Both the position numbers and the translations under genes were made by a program. A DNA stretch of 64,000 nucleotides from positions 38,387 to 102,386 of the forward strand of contig JAEXEN010000001.1 of assembly GCA_023400985.1 (NCBI GenBank), in the 5' to 3' direction. Below the pieces are notes generated by a model, which had not been told where the DNA came from, ran no database searches, and saw only the letters and a program-made list of their open reading frames with translations. Shown one piece after another: positions 42,509 through 51,179 of the stretch. This stretch comes from Bacillota bacterium. Its GTDB lineage: Bacteria; Bacillota; Clostridia; Christensenellales; CAG-138. The first letter of the stretch is position 1, and each line of letters starts with the position of its first letter.

Positions 42509-43417
42509 ATGAAAAAAGAAAAGACCGTAAAAATTCGACGGATCAAAACACGGGCACAAGTCGTTTTTGACTATGTTTTGTTCTTGGGTCCATCGCTCGT
42601 GCTGTTCATAACGCTTTTTATTATTCCATTGATCGGCGAATTCGCCTATTCGTTTACGGATTGGAACGGGGTGGACCCCATGAGCAATTTTGTCGGTCTT
42701 CGAAATTACATGCGGGCTTTCAAGGATGCAACGTATTGGACTTCGCTATGGTTCACCATCAAGTTTTCTTTCTTCGTCATTTTATTTTCCAATTTACTTG
42801 CGTTTATTTGGGCCTACATCCTCTCCAAAGACATACCGCTTCGTAACCTCTGGCGCGCGCTCATCTATGTTCCGCGGATCATCGGCGGCGTTATCCTGGG
42901 CTTTTTATGGCGATTTATTTTTCAGAACGTATTCGTCCAATTCGGCGAATGGTCGGGCATCGGATGGTTTTCGCAAAACTGGTTTACAACGCCCGAATCG
43001 TCCTTTTGGGCCTTGGTAATCGTAATGAGCTGGACGCTTTCAGGGTATCTCATGATCATTTACGGCGCGGGCTTTTCCTCCATCTCGACAAGTTATTTCG
43101 AGGCCGCGAAGATCGACGGCGCTTCCCCCTTCCAAACGCTGTTCAGGGTTACCATCCCCATGTTGTCGGCGACGATTACACGTTGTTTGTTCATTGCGAT
43201 CAACTGGGCCATGCTCTTATACGACACCAATATTTCGCTCACCAGCGGCAACCCCTACAGGTCGTCCGAAGGCGTTACCATGAACATCTATGCGACGGCG
43301 TTCAAGAGCAACCAAATGTCCTTCGGCGCGGCAAAATCGATGATCTTTGTCATCATCCTCATCATTATATCGTTCACCCAGATCAAACTGATGTCACGAA
43401 ATGAGGTGGAACTCTAA
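42509..43417 (+). CDS. Carbohydrate ABC transporter permease (MalF/UgpA-type)
   Basis: A 302-residue permease. The start at 42509 follows GGCAGGTGA; a GTG nine bases upstream lies in that site. Six membrane helices and the EAA loop SYFEAAKIDGASPFQTLFRVTIP identify the CUT1 family. It pairs with the next gene, whose ATG overlaps this stop. No ATPase gene is in the cluster; CUT1 systems of Firmicutes often share a common MsmK/UgpC-type ATPase encoded elsewhere. Confidence 0.94.
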   Translation: MKKEKTVKIRRIKTRAQVVFDYVLFLGPSLVLFITLFIIPLIGEFAYSFTDWNGVDPMSNFVGLRNYMRAFKDATYWTSLWFTIKFSFFVILFSNLLAFIWAYILSKDIPLRNLWRALIYVPRIIGGVILGFLWRFIFQNVFVQFGEWSGIGWFSQNWFTTPESSFWALVIVMSWTLSGYLMIIYGAGFSSISTSYFEAAKIDGASPFQTLFRVTIPMLSATITRCLFIAINWAMLLYDTNISLTSGNPYRSSEGVTMNIYATAFKSNQMSFGAAKSMIFVIILIIISFTQIKLMSRNEVEL

Positions 43418-44247
43418 TGAAACGAAGGGACCGCATCGATACCATCATACGCCTCGTTCTGATTGCGCTCAGCTCGGTGCTGGTGCTTATTCCCCTTTAC
43501 TTTACGGTCTTGAATTCCTTCAAGCCCTACTCGGAGATTGCCACAAACATCGCCGCGTGGCCGGTAGAACCTACGCTCGATAACTTCAAGGAGGCATGGG
43601 AACGCCTCGACTTTATGACGGCGTTCAAGAACACGTTGCTCATCACGGTATTTTCGTCCATAGGCTGCGTGGTGCTTTCGGGCATGACGGGGTACTGGCT
43701 CGTGCGCCATCCCAACAGGTTTACGAAATTTGTGACCTTTCTAATCCTGTGCGGCATGTGCGTCCCGTTCCAATGCATCATGATCACGTTTGCGAGCATG
43801 ATCGGCCTGTTAAAGCTCGGCAACCATTTGAGCGGCGTGGTGGTGAGCTTTTGGGTATTTTCCCTTCCCATGTCGATGTTCCTGGTATCGGGCGCGGTAA
43901 AGTCCATTCCGATCGAGATTGAGGAGGCCGCAAAGATCGACGGCTGCAGCTCCTTTTCAACGTACTGGCGCATCATCTTTCCCCTCATTCGCGGCATGAT
44001 TTTCACCATTGTAACGCTCAACGTTCTGACCTATTGGAACGACTACCTCATGACGCAGTTCATCCTTACCAAGAACACGCAAAGAACATTGCAGATCGCG
44101 ATGCAATCGCTGTTCAACGAGGCGTTTTTCTCGTGGGATACGGCCGTGGCCGCCGTGACGCTGTCGATCCTGCCCTTGTTCATCTTCTTTGTGATCGCGC
44201 AAAAGCAGGTCCTCGAGGGCGTTACCTCGGGATCGGTGAAAGGTTGA
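43417..44247 (+). CDS. Carbohydrate ABC transporter permease (MalG/UgpE-type)
   Basis: A 276-residue second permease of the CUT1 pair. The EAA loop reads IPIEIEEAAKIDGCSSFSTYWRI, and the start VLVLIPLYFTVLNSFKPYSEI and the end QKQVLEGVTSGSVKG are typical of MalG-like proteins. The start overlaps the upstream stop (TAATG), giving translational coupling and equal amounts of both subunits. Confidence 0.94.
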   Translation: MKRRDRIDTIIRLVLIALSSVLVLIPLYFTVLNSFKPYSEIATNIAAWPVEPTLDNFKEAWERLDFMTAFKNTLLITVFSSIGCVVLSGMTGYWLVRHPNRFTKFVTFLILCGMCVPFQCIMITFASMIGLLKLGNHLSGVVVSFWVFSLPMSMFLVSGAVKSIPIEIEEAAKIDGCSSFSTYWRIIFPLIRGMIFTIVTLNVLTYWNDYLMTQFILTKNTQRTLQIAMQSLFNEAFFSWDTAVAAVTLSILPLFIFFVIAQKQVLEGVTSGSVKG

Positions 44248-44300
44248 CAGATTTATTAAGCGGCACGTACGCTGCTTGATTGAAAGAAAGGAGAAAAAGA

Positions 44301-45668
44301 ATGAAACGGACGATTGCTCTTATGATGGTGCTCGCCATGGCATTTAGCCTCGTTGCGTGCTCATCAAACCAGGAGGGAAACGATAACCCTCCCGCATCCA
44401 ACGCGGACGGCGATAACACAAGCCCCACGCCCTCCGAGGCCGTATCACCCGCCGACGCGGAGGCCGGTTCGATCGACCTTACGGTCATGATGCCGCTTGG
44501 CCAATGGACGGACAACTTTAATACCCTCATCGACTCATACAAAGTCGAGCATCCCGAGATCGGCTCTATCGAAGCCACATTCCCAAGCTCCGATAAGTAT
44601 GAGGACCTCATGAAAGCCGCGCTGTCCGCGGGCGCGCTGCCGGACATCATTTCGCTTTCCTACGGCATAAAGGACGAGCACTGGTTCCAGTACTGCGTAG
44701 ATTTGAGCTCCGGCTGCTCCGCCTACGACCTTTTAACCGAAGGCCAGCTTGCTCTCGGCACAACCGATTACGGCATGCTCATCATGCCGATCTATGTAGA
44801 AGGTACCGGCATCCTTTATAACATGCGCCTTCTTGGCGAGGTGGGCTGGGATCATACGCCGCAGACCCGCGATGAGCTTGCTCAGCTGTGTGCAGACCTG
44901 ACTGCCGCAGGCATCAAGCCGTTCATGCACCAATGGTCGGAAACCTATCTGAACCTGTTTAACTGGGTAGGGCCTACCTGGCTTGGCAACAAGGAGAACG
45001 CCGGCCTCGGCTTCCTCGGGAAAATGCTTGCCGGTGAAAATGCTGACCTTGCGAACGACAAGGAATGGAACGACTTTATGGACACCTATGCCATTCTGAT
45101 GCAGTACGCACAGGAGGGCGCAATCGCCACCGATAAGTGGACGTGCAGGAACGCGTTTTTCCTCGAAGAATGCGCGATGCTGGTAGGCGAAGGGTCTTGG
45201 GAGACCCCGAACATTCAAAATACGAACCCTGCGCTGCTCGACTATGTAAAGCAGGATGTTCTGCCCTGCTCGAACGTTGCAAGCGAGAACTTTCTCCAGC
45301 TCCAGACGATCTCCGCGGCTGTCACCGACAGCGGGGATCCGGTACGGGTAGCAGCCGCAAAAGAGTTTTTGAGCTATATCGTTTCCTCCGAGGCGGCGCG
45401 CGTGTGGCACCAGGAAGTCATGGGGAGTCCCACTTCCATCGTAACGCTTGAACTTTCCGAGAACCTGCCCGCCGTGGCGGCCGACGTTGTGAACATCATG
45501 AAGGAGAACCGCGCGTCCGAATCGATGTATGAGTGGATGCCCGCCGTTATTACGCAGGACCTTGAGGAAGCATGGGCAAAATTCGTGGCGGGCGAGCTCT
45601 CGCGTGACGAATTCACGGTACGTTATCAGGAAATCTTCAAGAATTATTCCGAGGGTTTCTACGATTGA
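44301..45668 (+). CDS. Carbohydrate ABC transporter substrate-binding lipoprotein
   Basis: A 455-residue lipoprotein. The start at 44301 follows AAAGGAG; the lipobox is LVAC with Cys20. A Ser/Pro/Asp-rich linker is followed by a SBP_bac_1 fold (VMMPLGQWTDNFNTLIDSYK, then GALPDIISLSYG and WSETYLNLFNWVGPTW). Family substrates are mono- to oligosaccharides. The cluster downstream acts on hexuronates, so a uronide or oligogalacturonide is likely but unproven. A perfect stem-loop after the stop may raise its level over downstream genes. Confidence 0.93.
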   Translation: MKRTIALMMVLAMAFSLVACSSNQEGNDNPPASNADGDNTSPTPSEAVSPADAEAGSIDLTVMMPLGQWTDNFNTLIDSYKVEHPEIGSIEATFPSSDKYEDLMKAALSAGALPDIISLSYGIKDEHWFQYCVDLSSGCSAYDLLTEGQLALGTTDYGMLIMPIYVEGTGILYNMRLLGEVGWDHTPQTRDELAQLCADLTAAGIKPFMHQWSETYLNLFNWVGPTWLGNKENAGLGFLGKMLAGENADLANDKEWNDFMDTYAILMQYAQEGAIATDKWTCRNAFFLEECAMLVGEGSWETPNIQNTNPALLDYVKQDVLPCSNVASENFLQLQTISAAVTDSGDPVRVAAAKEFLSYIVSSEAARVWHQEVMGSPTSIVTLELSENLPAVAADVVNIMKENRASESMYEWMPAVITQDLEEAWAKFVAGELSRDEFTVRYQEIFKNYSEGFYD

Positions 45669-45696
45669 CGACCCGCCTCGAAAACCCGTTTGGAAT

Positions 45697-45724
45697 GCGG
45701 TATCTGCCTTACGGCAGATACCGC
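45697..45724 (+). other. Perfect 12-bp stem-loop between binding-protein and cupin genes
   Basis: GCGGTATCTGCC, loop TTAC, GGCAGATACCGC. There is no U-run after it, so it probably protects the upstream message from exonucleases or limits read-through rather than ending transcription. Confidence 0.65.
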
Positions 45725-45752
45725 GCCATCATCACGAATTTGGAGGAAAAAT

Positions 45753-46496
45753 ATGAAGACCCAACTCTACTACGACGCAAGCCATATCCGCAATTACGGC
45801 AAAAACGGCGTTGACATCATCGAGCTTCTGCCCGGTACGCATGACGAGGTAAAGGCGTATAAATACTTCATGCGCGCCGGAAGCACGGTCGAGCCCGAGC
45901 TTTTCAAGGACAAGTCGGTACTCTACGTTTTCAGCGGCAAGGGGGCAGGTGTTTTACGGGACGAGGAAGCCATACACGAGCTTGATACGGTGTGCTTCTA
46001 TGCGCCCAATTACGCAAAAAACCGCTACTTCATCCATGCCATCGAGGATATGGAGTTTGTAAAAGTCGTTGCAAACATGGATTCGCACGATTGGTCCGTT
46101 ACGGAAAACTGCATGCTTAAGCTGCCATTTTTCAGGACCGAAGCGCAATGTGAACGTTACGACCAGGACTGCAAAACGCCCGGTACGATCTCACGAACGG
46201 TGCTCTTTGGAGAATTTGACCGTCTCGGCCGCCTGACCGCGGGCATGTGCCGCGGCGGCAACTGCGGCGGTACCGTGGAAATGGGACACCCCGAGGTGCA
46301 TCAATGGAATTACGCGCTTGGGAATTCCGACTACCAGCTTACGGTCGGCTCGGGCAGCGAGGCGCAAACTTATGACCGCAAGGCCGGCGACTGGGATTTC
46401 ATCCCCGCAGGACCGGATCATAACCTGTACGCGGGCGCGGGCAAGGAAGTCTACTATGTATGGGTTGAATTCAACACGTACAAGAGAGGCAAATAA
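45753..46496 (+). CDS. Two-domain cupin protein, paralogue 1, unknown reaction
   Basis: A 247-residue protein with GGAGG before the ATG. The N-terminal cupin half (about 30-115) contains YKYFMRAGSTVEPELFKDK and a beta-barrel core; the C-terminal half has GHPEVHQWNYALGNSDYQL and IPAGPDHNLYAG, giving His residues arranged like the two cupin metal motifs (HxxxH ... H). The next gene is a clear paralogue (HQWNY.LGNSD and AG.DH.L shared). They sit in the transporter operon upstream of uronate genes, so a sugar-acid isomerase, epimerase or ring-opening role is possible. It does not resemble KduI beyond the fold. Confidence 0.8.
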   Translation: MKTQLYYDASHIRNYGKNGVDIIELLPGTHDEVKAYKYFMRAGSTVEPELFKDKSVLYVFSGKGAGVLRDEEAIHELDTVCFYAPNYAKNRYFIHAIEDMEFVKVVANMDSHDWSVTENCMLKLPFFRTEAQCERYDQDCKTPGTISRTVLFGEFDRLGRLTAGMCRGGNCGGTVEMGHPEVHQWNYALGNSDYQLTVGSGSEAQTYDRKAGDWDFIPAGPDHNLYAGAGKEVYYVWVEFNTYKRGK

Positions 46497-46512
46497 GGTT
46501 AGGAGGAATACG

Positions 46513-47328
46513 ATGCGTTATCCCTATGTGTGCAAAGCGGATGCAGAAAAAAAGTATAACGAAAACGGCTTTTCAAAGGTTGAATTGCCGCTTGATGCGG
46601 ATTTTCCCGATGTAAAAAAGAGCGATATCCATTTTTACCGCTGTAACCTCAAGGCGGGCCGTGTTGTAAGGCCCGAGCTCGATAAGGACAGGATCGTGCT
46701 TTTGATTTTCAACGGCAAGAATTCCTATGTAAAGTACGGCGAGGATACCTTCCGTGTAACCGAACCCGCGTTCTTCATCCCCGATTTTGACAAGCAGGCC
46801 TATACCGTGGGCGCCATCGAGGATACGGAATTCATCATAGGTGTGTTCGGCATGAACGAGTGGGACAGGAGCAACTACAAAAAGTGGCACAAGCACCTCC
46901 CGTTCTTCACGCTTTATACGGATGCCGTACAGTACGATCAGGCGTGCAAAAAACCCGGGACGCGCTCTTGGACCATTTTGCAGGGCATGCAGCTTGGACA
47001 TATCTCCATCGGCGTGGTACACGCTATCGGCGCGGGAACCGACGAAAAGGGTCATATCCAGCTCCACCAATGGAACTACTGCCTGGGCAATTCCGATTTC
47101 ACGCTGGACGTGGAAGGCGATACCGAAGAACAGCGCGCGGGCGATTTCTCCTTCATCTATGCGGGGAAGGATCATAAGCTGCTCGCCAAGCCCGATAAAG
47201 AAGTATTCTACTGCTGGGTAGAGTACTATACCACGGAGGATCTGACGGAGTACTGGAAGGCCAGCATCCATAACGAGAGCGTTTCGGAAGCGTATGCGCG
47301 CATCGTTGCGAACGCGAAAAAGAGCTGA
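46513..47328 (+). CDS. Two-domain cupin protein, paralogue 2, unknown reaction
   Basis: A 271-residue protein starting 16 bp after the first paralogue with AGGAGG before the ATG. The C-terminal cupin shows GHIQLHQWNYCLGNSDFTL and IYAGKDHKLLA; the N-terminal half has FYRCNLKAGRVVRPELDKDR in place of the first paralogue's FMRAGSTVEPELFKDK. It is ~25 residues longer at the C-terminus (TEYWKASIHNESVSEAYARI). The tandem arrangement with conserved His and different N-halves suggests a heterodimer or two successive steps on related sugars. Confidence 0.8.
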   Translation: MRYPYVCKADAEKKYNENGFSKVELPLDADFPDVKKSDIHFYRCNLKAGRVVRPELDKDRIVLLIFNGKNSYVKYGEDTFRVTEPAFFIPDFDKQAYTVGAIEDTEFIIGVFGMNEWDRSNYKKWHKHLPFFTLYTDAVQYDQACKKPGTRSWTILQGMQLGHISIGVVHAIGAGTDEKGHIQLHQWNYCLGNSDFTLDVEGDTEEQRAGDFSFIYAGKDHKLLAKPDKEVFYCWVEYYTTEDLTEYWKASIHNESVSEAYARIVANAKKS

Positions 47329-47369
47329 AATATGCAGGGCGGGAACGCTCTGAACTGAAAGGTATAAAG

Positions 47370-47418
47370 TGACCGCCGCCGGAGGTTGTCCGAAAGGGCA
47401 CGCCGACTGCGGTCGCCG
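47370..47418 (+). promoter_or_regulatory. Possible structured leader before the EamA gene
   Basis: GACCGC (about 47371) pairs with GCGGTC (about 47409-47414), enclosing GTCC-GAAA-GGGC with a GNRA loop, just before the ATG at 47430, which has no ribosome site of its own. It may control translation. It did not match a riboswitch class that I could name. Confidence 0.3.
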
Positions 47419-47429
47419 TTTATTAAAAG

Positions 47430-48302
47430 ATGATAGGCTTTGTCTATGTGCTCCTCTCCTCGTTTTTATTCGGCATAGAGCCGACTTTTCGCTCGCTCGT
47501 TTTTCAAAGGGGCGCTTCCCCCGCCGAGGTGATGCTTTTCAACTCGCTTATTATGATGCTTTTCGTGGCGTTTGTTTGCCTCGCGGCCAAAAGCGATCTA
47601 CGTATCGGCCTAAGAAGCGCCTTAAGGCTTATTCTATTGGGCGGCGTAGGAATGTGGGGCACGATCATCCTCCTTTCAAGCTCCTACGAGCTGATTCCCG
47701 TGGGCGTCGCTTCCGTGGTGCATTTTATGTATCCGACGCTCGTCTGCCTGACGATGATCATAGCCTTTAAAAGGAAGCTTACGTGGGCGGCAATTTTGGC
47801 GATGCTCTTCTCCGTCGGCGGCCTTGTTCTCATATGCGGCGGCGGAAGCGGCCTTTCCTTAAGCGGCGTCGCGCTGGCGTTTTTATCGAGCATTACCTAT
47901 ACGCTGTACGTGGTGCTTACCGATAAAGGACGCACCTGCGACGTTTCGGTTCAAGTGAGGCTGTTTTATGTGTTCCTCGGTTGCCTTGCCGCAGGCTTTA
48001 TAAGCGCTCCGGTTCTCGTAACGGAGCTGCATGATATCGGAACAAAGGGTTACTTGGAAGTAGCGCTGTGCAGCGTGATGACCTTTTTGGCCAATTATCT
48101 GTTCGTAGCGGGCGTAAAACGCGTGGGCGCCTCCGCCGCGGCTTTCTTTTGCCTGCTTGAGCCCGTGACGAGCCTCGTGTTCAGCACATTGTGGTACGGA
48201 TATTCCTTTTCCTGTGTTTCCGTTTTGGGGTGTGCGGTCTCCATCGCCGCGATCGTGTTTGCGCTGATCGATGATAAAAAACCCACCGGGAAAGCCGCGT
48301 AG
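47430..48302 (+). CDS. EamA/DMT-superfamily transporter
   Basis: A 290-residue protein with ten membrane helices in two EamA halves: FVYVLLSSFLFGIEPTFRSL at the start of the first, LSGVALAFLSSITYTLYVVL at the start of the second, and ASAAAFFCLLEPVTSLVFST near the end, all hallmarks. Such transporters usually export metabolites or move drugs or amino acids. The ribosome site is weak. The gene is co-oriented with the cupins 100 bp upstream and MATE downstream; it may export a sugar acid or toxic intermediate, which is a guess. Confidence 0.88.
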   Translation: MIGFVYVLLSSFLFGIEPTFRSLVFQRGASPAEVMLFNSLIMMLFVAFVCLAAKSDLRIGLRSALRLILLGGVGMWGTIILLSSSYELIPVGVASVVHFMYPTLVCLTMIIAFKRKLTWAAILAMLFSVGGLVLICGGGSGLSLSGVALAFLSSITYTLYVVLTDKGRTCDVSVQVRLFYVFLGCLAAGFISAPVLVTELHDIGTKGYLEVALCSVMTFLANYLFVAGVKRVGASAAAFFCLLEPVTSLVFSTLWYGYSFSCVSVLGCAVSIAAIVFALIDDKKPTGKAA

Positions 48303-48330
48303 ACCAACCTGCGGCCACAAGGAGAACGCT

Positions 48331-49704
48331 GTGCGATTGTTTACGGCAAAAAATATAGATATGACGAACGGTCGCCCGTTTCGGCTGGTGCTGCGCTTTT
48401 CCGCGCCGCTCGCCATGGGAAGCCTGCTTCAGCAGTGCTACTCGCTGACGGATGCGGCCATTGTCGGCAATGTTGCGGGCGTTGACGCACTTGCGGCCAT
48501 CGGAGCTACAAGCTGGGTCGTATGGCTTCTTCTTGCGATCTGCCGGGATAGCTCCACGGCGTTTTGCATCCTCGCCTCCGTGCGGGTAGGCGGGGGGAAG
48601 CTTGAGGACTTTAAGCGCGTCGAATTCAACGCCGCCTTTGCGGCATTGGCGCTGGCGCTGGCCGTAACGGTTCCCGCGGCGATCTATATCGATCCGGTGC
48701 TGAACATGATGAGCATCCCCGAAAACATCTATGCCGATGCGCGAACGTATTTGATGTTCTACATCCTTTCCATGCCGATGCTCCTCGTTTACAACATGGC
48801 AAGCGCGATGCTTGCCGCCGCCGGGAACAGCCGTGTTCCCCTATACGCCATGGTCGCTTCGGCACTGACCAACATCGCGCTCGACTTTCTTCTTATCATC
48901 GGGTTCAAATGGGGCGTTTTCGGCGCGGCGCTCGCCACGCTGCTTTCCGCGGGCACTGCCGCCTCCATTGCGTTGCTCGGCATGCGGAGCAAGGAGCCGT
49001 ACCGCACGCGAAAAGAGCACAGAAGGCTTGATTTAAAAATACTTGGGGCGGCGGTCAAGCTGTGGCTTCCTCTGTTTTTCAGCAGCGCTTTGATTGCAGC
49101 GGGCGGTATGTTCGTGCAGAGAAGCATGAACCTGCTCGGCTCCGATTTCGTTGCGGGCCGCTCCGCAGGGAATAAGATTTTCAACCTGCTCGAAGCGATC
49201 ATCATGGCCCTGCAGACCGGCGTGAGCATTTTTGCAGGCCAAAATCTCGGCGCGGATAAAATCGGCAGGATCCGCGGCGGCGTGCGTGAAATCACGTTTT
49301 TTTCCATTCTTATGACCACGGCCATGACGGGCCTTGTCTGGCTGTTTGGCGACGAGGTGATCGCCCTGTTTTTATCAAAGAGCGATCCCGCGGCTTACGC
49401 GGAAGCGTTTCAGACGGGAACTCGCATGATACGCGTTTTGGCCTCGGGCATGTTGCTCATGACGCCCATGTATTTTTACAGAGCCATCATACAGGTTCTC
49501 GGGTATGCTAACATCCCCATAGCCGTGGGGGCTGCACAGCTTGTTGCGCGCGTTTTGGCCGTGATCTATTTGCCGCGATACCTTGGGGAATATACGTACT
49601 ACTTGATCGATGTGTTTGCATGGGCCGTTTCTCTGCCCATCGTTTATATAGCGTACCGCCTAAAAATACGGCGCATAGAACGGACATATGTGGCTGTACG
49701 ATAG
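48331..49704 (+). CDS. MATE-family efflux transporter
   Basis: A 457-residue, twelve-helix protein. GTG at 48331 follows AAGGAG at 6-bp spacing; the frame upstream belongs to the end of the EamA gene. The N-terminal half contains RPFRLVLRFSAPLAMGSLLQ and QQCYSLTDAAIVGNVAGVDALAAIGA, the typical MATE signature, with FVAGRSAGNKIFNLLEAI in the second half. MATE pumps use Na+ or H+ to export cationic drugs and metabolites. Context does not fix the substrate. Confidence 0.92.
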   Translation: MRLFTAKNIDMTNGRPFRLVLRFSAPLAMGSLLQQCYSLTDAAIVGNVAGVDALAAIGATSWVVWLLLAICRDSSTAFCILASVRVGGGKLEDFKRVEFNAAFAALALALAVTVPAAIYIDPVLNMMSIPENIYADARTYLMFYILSMPMLLVYNMASAMLAAAGNSRVPLYAMVASALTNIALDFLLIIGFKWGVFGAALATLLSAGTAASIALLGMRSKEPYRTRKEHRRLDLKILGAAVKLWLPLFFSSALIAAGGMFVQRSMNLLGSDFVAGRSAGNKIFNLLEAIIMALQTGVSIFAGQNLGADKIGRIRGGVREITFFSILMTTAMTGLVWLFGDEVIALFLSKSDPAAYAEAFQTGTRMIRVLASGMLLMTPMYFYRAIIQVLGYANIPIAVGAAQLVARVLAVIYLPRYLGEYTYYLIDVFAWAVSLPIVYIAYRLKIRRIERTYVAVR

Positions 49705-49807
49705 CGCGCGTCCATTGCCTTCCGCACGAGTTTCGCGGTACAATATAAATATAGAAAAATGTATGAGTCCATGATCCATACGCCGCAAACAAAGGGGATA
49801 TGAAGCT

Positions 49808-50953
49808 ATGAAAACGCTGTACGCGCTTCCCGAATCGGCTTATACCACTTCGGTGTGGTATTTGAAAAGTCTTTCGGGGCTGCAGGACGCCGCCGCGCGG
49901 CAGCGCACCGGCGTGATACTCGTAAAAAGCGTCTCGGAGCTTGATACTTTCAACGAGCTTCGCACACTTGTCCTCATCGGCTCGGATTCCGACTGGGCGG
50001 GATTCCTCATAGAGTCTATGCGGAAGCGCGGCGTGAAGGTGGTTCTCATGGGCCCCGCGCCCAACGACTTCGGCGCGGACGTGAGCGGCGCTCTTTTCAA
50101 TCGCGAGACCCTCGTGCGCGACATGGTGCGCTATTTCTACCTTTCGGGCCGCACCCGCCTTGCCACGCTCGGCTACGAGCCCAATCTTGTGAACGACAAC
50201 ATCCGCCGCCACGCTTTTTTATCCGCTGCGCGGCAGTACGAGCTCGACGTGGACGAGCGGCGCGACGTATACGATATTACAGGTGACTTGACGCAATGCC
50301 TTTCGTGCTTTTTTGAGAGCGCCTCGCGCTACGACGGGGTCATCTGCACCAATGATTATGTCGCCGTAGAGCTTTTGGTGCAGGCGCGCGCGCGCGGGCT
50401 TAGGGTACCCGAACAGCTCTTTGTTTCCGGCTCCGGCAACCTCATGATCAGTTCGTGCACCACACCCACGCTTACCACCTCAACGCTCGATTATTACGAG
50501 CTCGGCGTACAGACGATGAACCTCTGGAATCTGCTTGAAAACAACGCGGGCATCGTTTCTGCCGGCATATCCATCCCCTGTGAGATCATACCGCGCGGCA
50601 GTACCGCCTATTTAAGCATACCAAACGAGCCCTCCGGCGCGCCGCATTTTATTTCCGCCGCCCCTGCCGCCTCCGCGAGCGACCAAACGGTTTTATGGCT
50701 TCGCAAGCTTGAGGCATGCCTTCTAAACTGCGACGCGCTCGACCGCTCGCTTTTGAGCGGCATCCTTCGAGGTGTGAGTACGGAGGATCTCGCCGCGCGG
50801 CTTTTCATTTCCCCCGGCACGGTACAGTACCGCCTTAAAAAACTGTATGCCACGGTAAACGCACCCGCACGCAATGAGTTCGTGCATATGCTTTCCCCTT
50901 ATGTCGCCACGCTCGAAGCGCTGAAAAACGAAGATATTCTTTCTCGCAAGTAG
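49808..50953 (+). CDS. Transcription regulator with LacI-type sensor and C-terminal LuxR-type HTH (no N-terminal HTH)
   Basis: A 381-residue protein. It begins almost directly with a periplasmic-binding-like sensor (about 1-270): VLIGSDSDWAGFLIESMRKR, then SGRTRLATLGYEPNLVNDNI and YDGVICTNDYVAVELLVQAR, as in LacI/GalR regulators, but the usual N-terminal HTH (about 50 residues) is absent. The last ~80 residues carry an HTH, GILRGVSTEDLAARLFISPG and TVQYRLKKLYATVNAPARNE, of the LuxR/GerE type. The combination is unusual. The gene is on the same strand just before the uronate cluster and is closed by a terminator, so it is the likely regulator of that cluster. Confidence 0.8.
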   Translation: MKTLYALPESAYTTSVWYLKSLSGLQDAAARQRTGVILVKSVSELDTFNELRTLVLIGSDSDWAGFLIESMRKRGVKVVLMGPAPNDFGADVSGALFNRETLVRDMVRYFYLSGRTRLATLGYEPNLVNDNIRRHAFLSAARQYELDVDERRDVYDITGDLTQCLSCFFESASRYDGVICTNDYVAVELLVQARARGLRVPEQLFVSGSGNLMISSCTTPTLTTSTLDYYELGVQTMNLWNLLENNAGIVSAGISIPCEIIPRGSTAYLSIPNEPSGAPHFISAAPAASASDQTVLWLRKLEACLLNCDALDRSLLSGILRGVSTEDLAARLFISPGTVQYRLKKLYATVNAPARNEFVHMLSPYVATLEALKNEDILSRK

Positions 50954-50970
50954 GGGTAAACCGCCCATAC

Positions 50971-51003
50971 AAAAAAGACCGCAGCCGAGCGGTCTTTTTG
51001 TTT
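50971..51003 (+). terminator. Rho-independent terminator after the LacI-like gene
   Basis: AAAAGACCGC and GCGGTCTTTT pair around AGCCGA and run into TTG.TTT. Confidence 0.85.
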
Positions 51004-51179
51004 AATTACTTATTATATCATATCTCCTTCTTTTTGTCATTTCAAATTTTTACCGCCTTTTCGGCCGTCGTTTTGCATTGCGGCGCGCACAAATCGTACG
51101 TATCATGAAAGCGTAGCAACCTTTTCTCAGCGTTTCCCGTCCGGGTTTCCCGATCATCAACCGAAACGGAGGAAAATAT

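Noticed and set aside
45753..47328. The cupins as KduI
   Set aside because: Length and motifs differ from KduI beyond the common cupin fold.
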